A DNA stretch of 64,000 bases, taken from Dipetalonema caudispina (taxonomy: Eukaryota; Nematoda; Chromadorea; Rhabditida; Onchocercidae). Of the stretch, positions 11,877 to 23,500 are shown one piece after another. How positions within the stretch are numbered: the first letter of the stretch is position 1; each line of letters opens with the position of its first letter. The stretch is from assembly GCA_013365325.1 (NCBI GenBank), contig JABVXV010000079.1, forward strand, positions 62,001 through 126,000, read 5' to 3'. The notes below the pieces were generated by a model. That model was not told the DNA's origin. It was given only the letters and a program-made list of their open reading frames with translations, and did no database searches. A program made the translations under genes and the position numbers.

Positions 11877-14800
11877 CCAACTACAAATATGTAAAATCAG
11901 TTTTTTAAAAAATTAAACCTCCCAACTTTATAATCCATGTTTCTAAAATTAGCTGAGTTAAAAGTAAATCATTTAAACTAAATTAAGCTGGTTATCAATT
12001 TTGGAAGAAATTTCCAATTTCGGCTTTTCAATTTTTGGTTCGATTTGATCGATCTATTTTAAATTCTGCAACTAATAGTTAAGCGTATCAGACCTATCAC
12101 TGAGAAATCAAAACATTTTATTGGCTAACATTGTGAATTCCTATCTCGGATATGAATCATGACAAGTATTAATACCTTAGTATCGAAAGATTGTGCACTG
12201 AAATATATTGCTAATATATGCTGGCATACTATACTAATCATTACTAATTTCAATTATCAAAAATATTCTTCAAAATTTATTTAAAAATTAAAATATAAAC
12301 AATAATAATTTAAATTTCCTTAACTAAGCATTTTTAATAAAATTCCCCAATAATTTTTATAGTTTTCCCGTTGAAAAAAAAAAAAATGAAAAAAAAAAAA
12401 AAAAAACTAAATAAATTCTAAAAAATTTTAGAATGATTGTGTAGAGTAATATTGACAAGAGAATTAAAAATATCATTAAAATTGGCTACTCTCTCTCTTT
12501 CTCTCTCCCTCTTTCTCTCTCTCTTTTCCTTTTATATTTACTTGGCATCAAATTGAAAACTATTCATTTAGAATTCTATTCAATCTTTACAAAAAAAAAA
12601 AAAAAAAATTGTGATTTTTGATACTGAATGATGATAATAGCATCTGATGAAAAGAATCATCAACCAAAATATTAAAAATGTACTATCACAAATAACTCGT
12701 TCTTTTTTCAATTCCATTCAATGATGTCTTCTTCTTCTTCTTCTTCAATTTTCATTTTGTACCATTATCATCATCATCATCATCATCATCGATAAAGCTT
12801 TTTTTTTTTTTTCATCAAGATATCTATTCTTCTTTTCCTTGTACATCATTGCACCAATATAAATATATAATGCAAAATGAATAACAAATACAATTATTGC
12901 AAAAGTTTTGATCCATTCCCATTCATCATTCAATATATACATGAATACATCTCTTTTTTTTTTTTTACGACAAATGCAAAAATATTCGGTTTTTTTTTTT
13001 TTTTTTTTTTTGTTAAGCTTTAGCAAAGAAATAAAATGCTTCCAATCCTTTACATATATTACCATAATTTTGCTGCAAAAATAATTTTCTCATCATTTTT
13101 TTTTTCTTTCTTTTTTTTTTTAAAAAATACCTTAAAGGTAATAAAATCTCAATATGCAGAATATTAGTTATAGGAAGAAGTTAGTTAATATGCTTGGTTA
13201 AAAGTAATAAGATGGGTTAATTTATTTTTATTATTACGATCACCATGACGACAATATTTTCCATTTATATTGTATGGAGGAACATTTTCCAAAAAAAAAA
13301 AAATTGTTTAATCGGAAATCTAACAAAGCACATGGTAGTTTATTAATTTGTAAAATAATTGATAAATGTAAAATGAAAAAGCAATTGTTCTTAATTTAAT
13401 TATAATGAAAAGGTTAATATAAATTAGTTGTTATTTTGAATTTCTTATTCAGTTATATCCTTTCCTATAATTATATATTTTATTACTTATTATTTCTGTT
13501 AGAAGTAAGTTAAAGTAAGCCGAAATGCTGTGGTAGAACGGCAGAAAGTTGATCAACATGTACAATCAATCTTCGTATTATTTATCCTGAAATTATTCCT
13601 TTCTTTTTTCCTATCATCAAAAAAGTTCAAATTAGAATCATGAAAAATACTTCTTTCTTTTATTGATAGTAGTTTAAAAAGCAAAAAAAAAAAAAAAAAG
13701 AAAAAAAAAACAGAAACAAAAACAAAAAACAAAAAACAAAAAAAAAATTCGTTTAAACAATAGAAAGAGCAGAAGAATCTTGTAAAACGATTATTATCCT
13801 TTACTCTTCTAGATTTTCCTGGTTAATATTTTAAAGTTTTGCTACCGATAGAAATTCAAATTAAATTGAAAAATATGTCAGTGGAAGATTTCACACTTCC
13901 AACATCAAATGAATAGATGGTATAAATGCGCTAATTTAAAATCGTAATTGTCATTTGAAGATATTGTCAGGACGACATTCGTCTTTCTGTTGTCTACAAA
14001 TTGGTTTAACTATTCATTGAAATTTTATAAGCAATTTCTTGAAATCTGTCTTCCTTTCTTTTTTTTTTTTTTTTTGAATAATTACAAGTAGGATAAAACT
14101 TACTACCTGATTTTCCACTTTATGGGAAAATTTTTTCAAAGTTTAGATAATAGGTAGACAACACACACTGGCATTTTTTAGCATTACAAAAATACCCATA
14201 ACAACACTTCATACAATCGTAATAATTTCTAAAATTTTGTTAAACAGTTTTTAGAAAAGGTTTCGAACTAAATTCACATAAATTTTGCTATTTTTTTTTT
14301 AAAACTTACTTTTCCATCTATTCATTACTATTTAGAAAACAAAATTTTAAAAATAATCTTTACAGGTTAATAATACCTGGAAATAGCTATTTTTAATTTT
14401 TATTTTAAATACGAAACCAATTACAATCATGTAAAAAACAGTGAATTTTTTCATTTTAATTATTGTTATTATATATCTTCTTACCACTTTATTGCATCTT
14501 TCTTTTACCCTATTTGCATTTTTTTTCCATGAATTAAAAAAATGGAAAAAAAAAACAAACTTTGAAACAGTTACTTTGTTAGGTTTTGAATATATATATA
14601 TCGCTCAAATATTAAATAGTTTCAATTCTTTCATTGAAAAAGATTATAACTTTCAAAGGAGAAAAAAAAAATTTTCTTTGATATAAGTTTAACTTTCAAG
14701 AATCCTGAGAAATCTACATAAGATGTGAATTAATAATTAAAATAATTTGAATCTATCATAAATAGATAAATCAAATTAAATGGTTCACTTTAATAATTGA

Positions 14801-15691
14801 TATCAAACTTTCTGTTAATATTAGAAATGTTACTATTTGAAAAGATATGTATCTGTGAATATAATCTATAAGTCTACAAATTTTACACAGTTAGCATTTT
14901 GTAAGAAAGAAGAAGAAGAAGAATTAAGAGAAGGGAAGTTTGCTAGAAGTAAACTTTTTGAAGAGTATATCATAGAAGTGTCAACAGGATTGCTACCTTT
15001 TTATTCTGTGACATTATTAACAGTACGTTGTTAGCTTAATATTATTACCTATTGTTTACATTGCTTTATTTACTTTTGTTTCAGTCTATCTATCTGACAA
15101 AAGAATTTGTAAAATTACCGATCATATTCTACGATATCAACAATGATCTCTGACAATAAAATTGGTAGGAGAATTATTTTTCTTTGGAAATCTATCTTGT
15201 TACAGTAATTTTTATGAAAAAATTCGACTCTCTTCTTTTATTTTTTTTATATTATTATAATTTTTTTTATTTTTTTTTTTTTTGTATTCTTATTTATATA
15301 GTGCTCCTAAAATTTATCTAAAATTCAATTAATTGGTTGAATGTAATTTTAGATTCTGCATAAAATTAAACTCGATATATTTACTATATTGATCCTTTTG
15401 CACTGTATCATTGAAATTTCAGAATTCTACTCATTATAATATACATAGAATAGATAAGCTAAATATATGAAAAAATCACATTAATTCATATCAGGCTAAT
15501 TAAATTATTTCCAAAAGTCAGAAAAAAAAAAGTAACCAAAAAAGGACTTCATAAGTCAAAAAATCAACTAATCATATCTTTTAATTTGATACTTAAGTGT
15601 AATTACTTGAAATTTTATTAAATACAATCAAACAAAGTCAAATTCACTCAATTCAAAATAATTAACAGATAGTGTCGTTTAAATAGAGTAT

Positions 15692-15720
15692 GTGGATCTA
15701 ATCCACGTAAACATACGTGA
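15692..15720. repeat. Small perfect hairpin plus ACGT pair
   Basis: GTGGAT-CTA-ATCCAC (15692-15706) is a perfect 6-bp inverted repeat with a 3-base loop. It is followed at once by CGTAAACATACGTG, in which two ACGT cores flank AAACAT. No gene lies nearby, so a regulatory role is only a possibility. Confidence 0.55.
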
Positions 15721-15797
15721 AAAGTGAATTAAAAAAAAATTCCTTGAAGTGAAAAATAATTCACTGCAAATATGATAGAAAAAATGATAGGAGAGGA

Positions 15798-15832
15798 AGA
15801 GAGAGAGAGAGAGAGAGAGAGAGTGAGAGAGA
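15798..15832. repeat. (GA)n microsatellite
   Basis: GA-rich tract with a single GT interruption near 15823. It is the first of four polypurine/polypyrimidine tracts within 900 bp. Confidence 0.9.
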
Positions 15833-16295
15833 TGGAGAGTAGAAAGAAGAAAAAAAAGAAAACAAAATATTTAATGGTAATGTGTTGTTGTTTTTCATAA
15901 CATTTAGGAAAATTGAAGAGAAATAATGAAATTTTTTTTTGAATTGAAGCAAAAAAAAAAAAAAAAAAAAATATTGGCCCTATTCCACATTTGCCATTTT
16001 AAATACATAGCATACAACAATACTATTTTAGAATTAAAAAAAAAAAAAAAAAAAAAAAAAACCGCCAAATAATAATTTTTCTTTCAGGTGAATCATTTAC
16101 ATTTAGGAGAGAGATAAAAACAGAGAGAGTAGTCTAAGAGAGAAAAATGAAAAAGAAAAGATCTAAAATAGAAATGAAAGGATTCTCTTCTCTTCATTTA
16201 GCATGTAAAGAAGCAGAAAAGTATCAAATAACAACATTTTCCCCTTTCTCTTTAACTTTCATAAAATTTATCTATCAACAAAACTCTCTTCATTC

Positions 16296-16338
16296 TTCTC
16301 TCTCTACCTCTCTCTCTCTCTCTCCCTCTCTCTCTCCC
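16296..16338. repeat. (CT)n microsatellite
   Basis: A CT tract with CCT interruptions. Its strand sense is opposite to the GA tracts at 15798 and 16619, so the pairs are potential inverted repeats. Confidence 0.9.
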
Positions 16339-16463
16339 TAATGTACTAAAAACAATAACATTTTTTGAGCAGAGTAGTGCATTATATTTTGCCATAATTA
16401 TTCATGCATTTTCAAGTATTGCATTTGGATAGTACCATTGAAAATGATTCCATATATTCAGAA

Positions 16464-16508
16464 TCTCTCTCTCTCTCTCTCTTTTCTCTCTCCCTCTCTC
16501 TCTCTTTC
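16464..16508. repeat. (CT)n microsatellite
   Basis: A second CT tract, split by TTTT and CCC interruptions. It lies 110 bp before a long GA tract that can pair with it. Confidence 0.9.
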
Positions 16509-16614
16509 TATTTTTTGCTCTCATTTTCCTGTTTGTTACGAGATGATATTTTTTGATACTTCTAATATTAATTAACTAATACTTATCAAAACCTTATTCC
16601 TCGATCCATTGATG

Positions 16615-16618
<4 letters not shown>

Positions 16619-16661
<43 letters not shown>

Positions 16662-16680
16662 AAGAAAGAAAGAGAGAGGG
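16619..16680. repeat. (GA)n / (GAAA)n microsatellite
   Basis: About 40 bases of pure GA pass into AAAG repeats and end in GAGAGAGGGAG. It is the longest uninterrupted GA tract in the window. Confidence 0.95.
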
Positions 16681-18367
16681 AGTACAAATTGCATCATTAA
16701 TATTCCCATTTAAATATGATTAAATTTATTCTCGTCTTTTCCATATACAATTTTCAAATTATCAATTTCGATTGCAAAGATCATAGGTTAACCTTTTTGA
16801 TTACCTGCACCATCCTTCATTCTGTCAATTGTGAGAGAAACAAAATCGTCAATTTTTCGAACAGTATGAAAGAGAATGCTGTTCAAAATACATATCTTTG
16901 GTTCGTCGAATTACCAACAATACATAAATAAGAGTTGAACCCTCACGATATATCAATTAATTGGCTCTAATCATTCGTTGCAATCTTGATCAGCGGTGAA
17001 ATGATCCGTTATGACTAGGTAATATCTATTATTATTATTATATCTGTAACGATCTCTCTGTCTCGTCGAATTTTAAACTTGTGAAATGAATAACTAAAAA
17101 AAAGTGATTCTAATCTGAAGATATATTCGTGATAAAATACGATAACTATCTCATCATTTGGATGAGATTTCATATGAATGGTTGATATTACGGTTAATTA
17201 ACAATTAAAAATGCATCATTGATTTTCCTCCAAGCAAGCAAATAATGAACTGATATTTTAAGGGATAGATAAATATCATCTTCAAAGTAATGCCGACATT
17301 TTGATGACAGCAATTGAAATTTTTGTTCCTAGCATCCACTAATTTACAATACAGCGAAATATCAGCAGTAAACTTATATTTTAACCAAAATATTGTCATG
17401 AAATATTGGCCACAATATTATAATTTGGCTCTTTAATTTGAATTACTTTAAAGAGCGGAAAGAATTATCTCTCAGTTAGTATTCCCATATATTTGTTAAA
17501 TCAGAATAAATTAGTCTAGAAAATTACTCAGGTATTATCCATATCTTGACTTAGATAGATGTAAATGAACTATCATATAATTTAAGATCTTCTCGAATTT
17601 GATCCCGATCCTTTTCTACCATTTTACTAGTTCGTTGCTGATTATGATCAATAATTTCTGAAATTTTAGGTTGTTTTGATTTTCGAAACTTCGATAATCA
17701 TTTAAAGCTGTTCGAATCAAACTAAAACTACAATTATTATTTGCTTATCTCAAAATAACTGAGATGAGAAATTAGAATTTTGAAATTTAATTTTAAACAT
17801 ATAAATAATGAATTACGAATTCGGATAAGAGTCAACCTAGATTCTGCATCGTGATGGAGTAAGGTAACAGTTTATTATTATTCAGGTATGATTAAATAGT
17901 TGCTTATTCTTCCACTAAAGCTAGATGATATCATCATCTGTACAATTGAATTATGACGATCATTATAAATAAAAAGGTAAAATCTTTAAAATCTTTTTGA
18001 AATATTTACTCTATATATGATCCTTTGGCTCTTAGTCTTGTTATCATCATGTTGAATGATCATCACACAGTAATTATGATTTCGAGAAATTCATTACTAT
18101 TAAATTTTTCGATTATTTTTTTGATCTAACTATTATCAAATTCAATTTCTCCTACACTTGTATCAATCATTATTGCAGCAACATAGGATTACATTTGAAT
18201 AAATGATTCAATGAGTGGTACGACAAGGCATTGTACCAGATATCATCATTCAATTATATTTGATATTACACATCCTGTATGAATTGTTCAAACATTCTTT
18301 TCCCATTTTTCCTGATCACTGTTTTAATTTCATACTATACGTTACCTTTCCTTCTTCCTCATCTTCC
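16681..18367. other. Gene-free stretch, less homopolymer-rich
   Basis: This stretch of 1.7 kb has few homopolymers and reads as complex sequence. Short frames at 16716-16931 (+) and 17205-17399 (-) have natural-looking composition but no start, splice or poly(A) context that separates them from chance. No repeats were seen. Confidence 0.4.
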
Positions 18368-18394
18368 CTCTCTCTCTCTCTCTCTCTCTCTCTC
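18368..18394. repeat. (CT)n microsatellite
   Basis: Uninterrupted CT repeats, followed 70 bp later by a T22-type run. Both overlapping open frames here are made of these tracts. Confidence 0.95.
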
Positions 18395-18704
18395 CCTTTC
18401 TTTTCTCTCCAAAATGACCACATTTAGATGGAAGATTTTTATTAAAGTTTCATTTCTCTTTTTTTTTTTTTTTTTTTTTTATGTCTTTTCTTTTCATCAG
18501 TAAAATGTAATAGTTTCTTTGCGATATTAGGAACAGATTAATAAGTATCAATTAGTATATGAAATCTAAACCAATAATATAATCATTTTCCTTTTTTTTT
18601 TTTTTCTTTTTTCCCTCTTAATTTCAATTTCCTCATTTCTCTTTTTCCACTTCTAATGGATGGTTAATGGAAAATGAAATGAGTTTTCATGATTGCTTAC
18701 ATAC

Positions 18705-18750
18705 GCATGCATACGTCAATTGCGATGCATGCGTTAGTTGCAATGCATGC
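18705..18750. repeat. GCATGC-rich cluster with a 13-bp direct repeat
   Basis: TTGCGATGCATGC (18720-18732) and TTGCAATGCATGC (18738-18750) are direct repeats 18 bp apart with one difference. Together with GCATGC at 18705-18710 they give TGCATG on the plus strand twice, and GCATGC palindromes three times. Possible Fox-1/RBFOX sites if transcribed in either direction, since the core is nearly self-complementary. Confidence 0.6.
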
Positions 18751-18926
18751 TGATCAAATGATAACATTCCTTTCACTTCTCTTCTCATATTTTTCTATTC
18801 ATTTGTAATAGATTTCTCTCCATATATATATATATCATTTATTATTCATTGATATAATTAATGATAAACTTAAAATCTTCTGTCATTTTTTTTTTTCATA
18901 CTTTTCAATCTTATCAAGTATATATT

Positions 18927-18928
<2 letters not shown>

Positions 18929-18975
<47 letters not shown>
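18929..18975. repeat. (TG)n microsatellite
   Basis: Forty-seven bases of perfect TG alternation, a potential Z-DNA former and likely length-polymorphic. No gene is adjacent. Confidence 0.98.
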
Positions 18976-18978
<3 letters not shown>

Positions 18979-19117
18979 ATATGATAACAATTATACAAAT
19001 GATATAGCAGTTTACGATAATTTTTAATACAAAAAATAAACATCCTTGAATTAGCCATCTATTTCAATCATCATATTGGATGCATATTGTTAAAATATTG
19101 TACTTCCTTCTTCGATT

Positions 19118-19122
<5 letters not shown>

Positions 19123-19152
<30 letters not shown>
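19123..19152. repeat. (TC)n microsatellite
   Basis: Thirty bases of uninterrupted TC, 150 bp downstream of the TG array. Confidence 0.95.
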
Positions 19153-19155
<3 letters not shown>

Positions 19156-19907
19156 CATTATGAAAATGATAATCAAATGTACTACATTACTGCATATAGC
19201 ATTATGATGCTTATTTGCTTGCAGATGAGAATTGCAGGATGACAGAAACTTTCAAATTCTTGCTGATAAATGATAATTCTTCCTTAACTATTTCTAATCT
19301 ACCATATATTTTCCTTAGAGGAATGATAGATATTTGTGCTATTTGAAAGTTAACTTAAACGAAAAGTTGATTTGCAAATCTTATCACTTTTATCAATATA
19401 TTCTCCCAATATAATAATATACGTTTTGCTTCATTATCAATATGTTTTGCATTTACTACCATAACTGATTATTTACTTTTTAATTATGAAATTTTTTCAA
19501 ATTATAACAATTTTGACTGAACCATAAGTGACATTTGTATAATGTTTGTTGATTTAACACCTTATAAACAATCACTATCATTTGTGATTTAGCGATGTTA
19601 AAATTGTGCTTTTCCTATTAATCAATTTACAGCTTTACAAATTGCATTATATAATAATCTATTTTAATTTAAATTTGAAACAAATTTGATTTAAAATTAA
19701 GCAAAGGCCGTAAAATGATTAGAAATTGAAATAATGAATTATGATATTCTATTACTTTAAAAATCGCATCCTTTCCTAGAAGAGACAGATAAAGGTCGAA
19801 ATTTTCATTTCATTTAAACCAATAAAAAATGTTCGTTCACTTGAGCAACAGGAAAGTTAATTGATTTGAAACGATAGGCATTGAGTGTACGAAAGATGAT
19901 GTTAGAA

Positions 19908-20143
19908 TTGCATTGTTAGCCTTCTGTAGTAATTTAGTTGCATTGTTAGCCTTCTGTAGTAATTTAGTTGCATTGTTAGCCTTCTGTAGTAATTTAGTTG
20001 CATTGTTAACCTTCTGTAGTAATTTAGTTGCATTGTTAGCCTTCTGTAGTAATTTAGTTGCATTGTTAGCCTTCTGTAGTAATTTAGTTGCATTGTTAGC
20101 CTTCTGTAGTAATTTAGTTGCATTGTTAACCTTCTGTAGTAAT
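19908..20143. repeat. 30-bp minisatellite, eight units
   Basis: Unit: TTGCATTGTTAGCCTTCTGT followed by AGTAATTTAG. Eight units start at 19908, 19938, 19968, 19998, 20028, 20058, 20088 and 20118, the last partial at its end. They are identical except that units 4 and 8 read GTTAACC where the others read GTTAGCC. The order A-A-A-B-A-A-A-B shows that a four-unit, 120-bp block was itself duplicated recently. Because 30 is a multiple of three, several frames stay open on both strands: ten-residue repeats such as LAFCSNLVAL on the plus strand and QKANNATKLL on the minus strand. I attribute the 138-codon minus-strand frame at 19837-20253 to this effect, since it has no splice sites, promoter or non-repeat domain I recognise. 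Confidence 0.97.
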
Positions 20144-20190
20144 AATTGCATATTAGCCTTTTGTAGTGACAGTTTGTAAGTTAGCCTTCG
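20144..20190. repeat. Degenerate minisatellite units
   Basis: ATTGCATATTAGCCTTTTGT and GTAAGTTAGCCTTCGACAAT resemble shortened, mutated versions of the 30-bp unit next to it. They look like the old, decayed edge of the array, which would make its right side the older end. Confidence 0.7.
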
Positions 20191-20533
20191 ACAATGATGA
20201 ATATTGCATTTTTTTTTTTTCAGCGTATTATTCATCCCAACTATCTCTTTCATTTTTCTATTCTTTCATTCCTCATACCTCTTCACACTTTATACTTTAC
20301 AGTATTTTAATGAAGAAACTGATAGGGAAAAGGAATACGCGGGGTGCGGGGATTAGAGCAAAAGAGAGAGGGAGATGAAGAAGCCAATAGGGCAAGGGTT
20401 TATTCGGTGCATGGCACTATTCCGATTATCATCACAGCAGGTGAACAAGCACTTTTCGTAAATTGTTTATTTTTTTTACCAATGTGTGTGCTAACATGAG
20501 CCTCTCAATGATGAAATCTTTCATTTTTTTTTT

Positions 20534-20537
<4 letters not shown>

Positions 20538-20569
<32 letters not shown>
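20538..20569. repeat. (CT)n microsatellite
   Basis: About 32 bases of CT directly after a poly(T) run. On the minus strand this gives the Glu-Arg repeat ending of a spurious frame at 20521-20811. Confidence 0.95.
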
Positions 20570-20572
<3 letters not shown>

Positions 20573-23500
20573 ACTTTATAAATAGATGAGAGGAGAAGGG
20601 AAGATAGACAATTCGGCGCTTTGGTAGTAAAATTTCTTTCTTTTCCAGAAATTTTTTTGAAAATAAATCCTTTTTTTTTTTTTTTTTTGCTAAAAATTTG
20701 ATTTTTTTCTTTTTTTTTCTTTTTTCGGCATTGTTGAAACAACTGCGATAGCATGATTGAAAGTAACAATGTGCAACTTTTATCTTTCATCATTTCTATC
20801 ACCATTTTCATTTCTTAAAATATTTCCATAAATTGAAAAAATTAGCTATAATATATTCGAACAAAGATTTCATATATTTGACCATTACTTTTATTGGGTA
20901 ATCATTTAATTGAATTTCTTAGCCTAATGGGAATTGAGCCAATTGCATGAATTATTTTGATTATTTGGACAAGTTATATTTTTGTTTCAAAAAAAGGCTG
21001 CTTTACTGAATGTGTTATAGATATTAAAAAAAAGAAAGGGCTAGATATGTGTATAATCATAACATATGAAATGTAAAAACAAAACTTATTGTTCATTCAT
21101 CATCCAACAACTTAGCTATTACTTTACCCATTTAGTCAATCTGGCATTATCTTTAGCTAAAATCAAATTTAATCTTTATTTTACTTTCATCTCTACTCAC
21201 TTTTTCTGAAGTTATTTGTTGATTTACAGAAGAAGATGATTTAATTGCACTTAGTTTCGGTTAATTGACTCAACTAATTAGTGTTATTTGATGACAAGTA
21301 ATTTAGCAATAAAAGAAATATGAGATAAAAATAAGTTTTACTTCCAGAATTGAAGAAGAAAAAACAGCCGTAAAATATTGTAATTGCGGAAAACAGCCGT
21401 AATTATGGTTAAGAAAGAGTTGGAGAGAAGTGCAAGAAAAAAAATTATAATACTGTAAAGTTTAAACTTTTTTTTTTTTTGCAAAAGAAGAAAATTCATT
21501 TCTGTATTTTCAAAATATCAATAAAATTTTCATCATCAATAATTTATAAATATCTTTTGTTGTTGATTTTCACTCACGTTATTAATTGGTCGTATCAGAA
21601 AATAATCGCCAGGATAGTCTTAACATTTCATATGAAAAGTAAAATTCCCAATCAGTACCAAAAAAAAAAGATTAATATTAACATTAAAAAATTTTATAAA
21701 TTTCATGATTTTTACATTTATAAAATAAATGATTCATATATGGGAATGCTTGTATCGAAATTTTTAGAAATAATGAAAATTATTAATGATTTAATGAATT
21801 TGTTAGTGTTCTAAGTAGAAAATTATACTAATTACATGGCTCAATAAGACTATTAGGTCATTTATGACTTTTATTTAGAAGTTTGTAAGTTTATAAATTT
21901 AAAATTTATATTTGTTAATTTCTTTCATTCATCATTAATTTCTTTCTCTTTAATCATGAAGTTCATGACATTTCGATTCGATCTCATACGTAACAAACGT
22001 TTGAATAAGATTAACACTACTAAGTGAATGGTATCTTTAATGATAAAATTTTTTGCTAAATGAACGATTTAAAGCTCAAAGTTGCATTTTGTTTATATAT
22101 TCAAATTCTCGAAACTTTTGCTTATTTTTCATTCTTATAATTTCAACAATTTTAAATCTCGGATAATTAATAGAATTACAGTTCTCTGTCCTTCATTCAT
22201 ATCTTAGAAAACACAAATGAAAATTACCGATTACGGTACAATGAAAAAAATGATTGAATTTAATTACAAATTATTCTGTCATTTTTTTAAATGCATTTCA
22301 GAGCATTCTGCTTGTTTTATTTGAAATAATACTTTTTAAAGTAGCAAATGAGGTCGTAATTATAATAAAATATTATTTTCGATCAAACATTAAGTTATTT
22401 TATGATTACAATTTCTATTTCAATACAAATTCGTTTTGTTTATAGCCGAATCCAAAAATCAAAAATTTGTCTAATTTTTTTTTTTTATTTAATTAAATTT
22501 CTACTAAGTCAAATGTTTTGAGCATAATATGAGTTATATTACTGTGTAATAGAAATTAACTATCATCGATAATGATTCGATTACGACGAGTGCTGATGTT
22601 GATGATGATGGAAACGATCTGTTGACTGGGTACTGTCACTTCAACAACTCTTCTTCTTCTTCTTCTTCCAAACCTCACAATCGTTCTTCATGCTAATTTG
22701 ACAAGCGGAACCAGTTTTGTATTTCCCACTGGAGTACCAATTAAATTCACTTTGAAAAAAAAAAAAAAAACTATCGAAACATCAACTCTGCCATTTTCCA
22801 CCTCATTAACAAATCATTTGTATGCAATTCCTGCAGCAAATGTTTGCATGTTAGTCATACTTATGGTACCCATTTTCGTACTCATTTTTATTCGGATTAC
22901 GGTACATCCCTATGATTTCTATCTAATTTTGAAATAGTATTCAATTCTGAAATAAGAATTGATGAATTCATATTGATAGTACCAACATGTATTGCTATAA
23001 TTACCCATTGAATAGATTCATTTTTCCTGGATAAAGTTAGAAGTGACGTTTGAATTATATTTAACAAAATCGTTGAATTAATGTTTAGTATTTAGATAAA
23101 CAGAGAAATAATTTGCATAAGATGTTTTCTAGGATAATTGACGATATTATGATGCTAATTTAAAGTCGATGTAAATTTCTTTTGCACTCACGACATTGAC
23201 TAAGCTTGTAGGATATTGATCAAGCATCAGTCTAGAATGAATGAAGAATTAGATATGAATAAATGGATCATGTATCGTTATTCTATCCTGCATATTCAGG
23301 TAAGCTTATAATTTTATGGGATATTAAGGAATACCGGAAGCAAACGGTTGCTACTTACAACTGTATTCATATCAAGTATAATGAAATGAAATGATGACAA
23401 TGAATAGAATTCCAGAATGGTAAATCTCCGAATGGAATGGTTTAATGGATGATATGTAGGCTTAAACTTCACATCCATAATCGTTTCCAACATACATTTG

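Larger units (their letters stand above)
11265..15797. other. Gene-free AT-rich stretch with short simple repeats
   Basis: It contains a CT-rich tract at 12488-12531, (CTT)n at 12727-12747, (ATC)n at 12774-12790, paired poly(A) runs near 12374-12406, and a (CAAAAA)-like stretch at 13716-13748. A minus-strand frame at 12745-13065 is built largely from these tracts and is not a gene. No RNA gene or transposon was seen. Confidence 0.5.

Noticed and set aside
17710..17718. GTTCGAATC and, at 61713, GGTTCGAG, as possible tRNA B boxes
   Set aside because: No A box at the right distance upstream and no acceptor or anticodon stems can be drawn.
19837..20253. 138-codon minus-strand frame
   Set aside because: Most of it is the translated 30-bp minisatellite. 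The flanks lack splice sites or any known domain.
21448..21455. TAATACTG, the 5' end of the miR-8/200/236 family
   Set aside because: Similarity stops after the seed and no hairpin partner is found in the surroundings.
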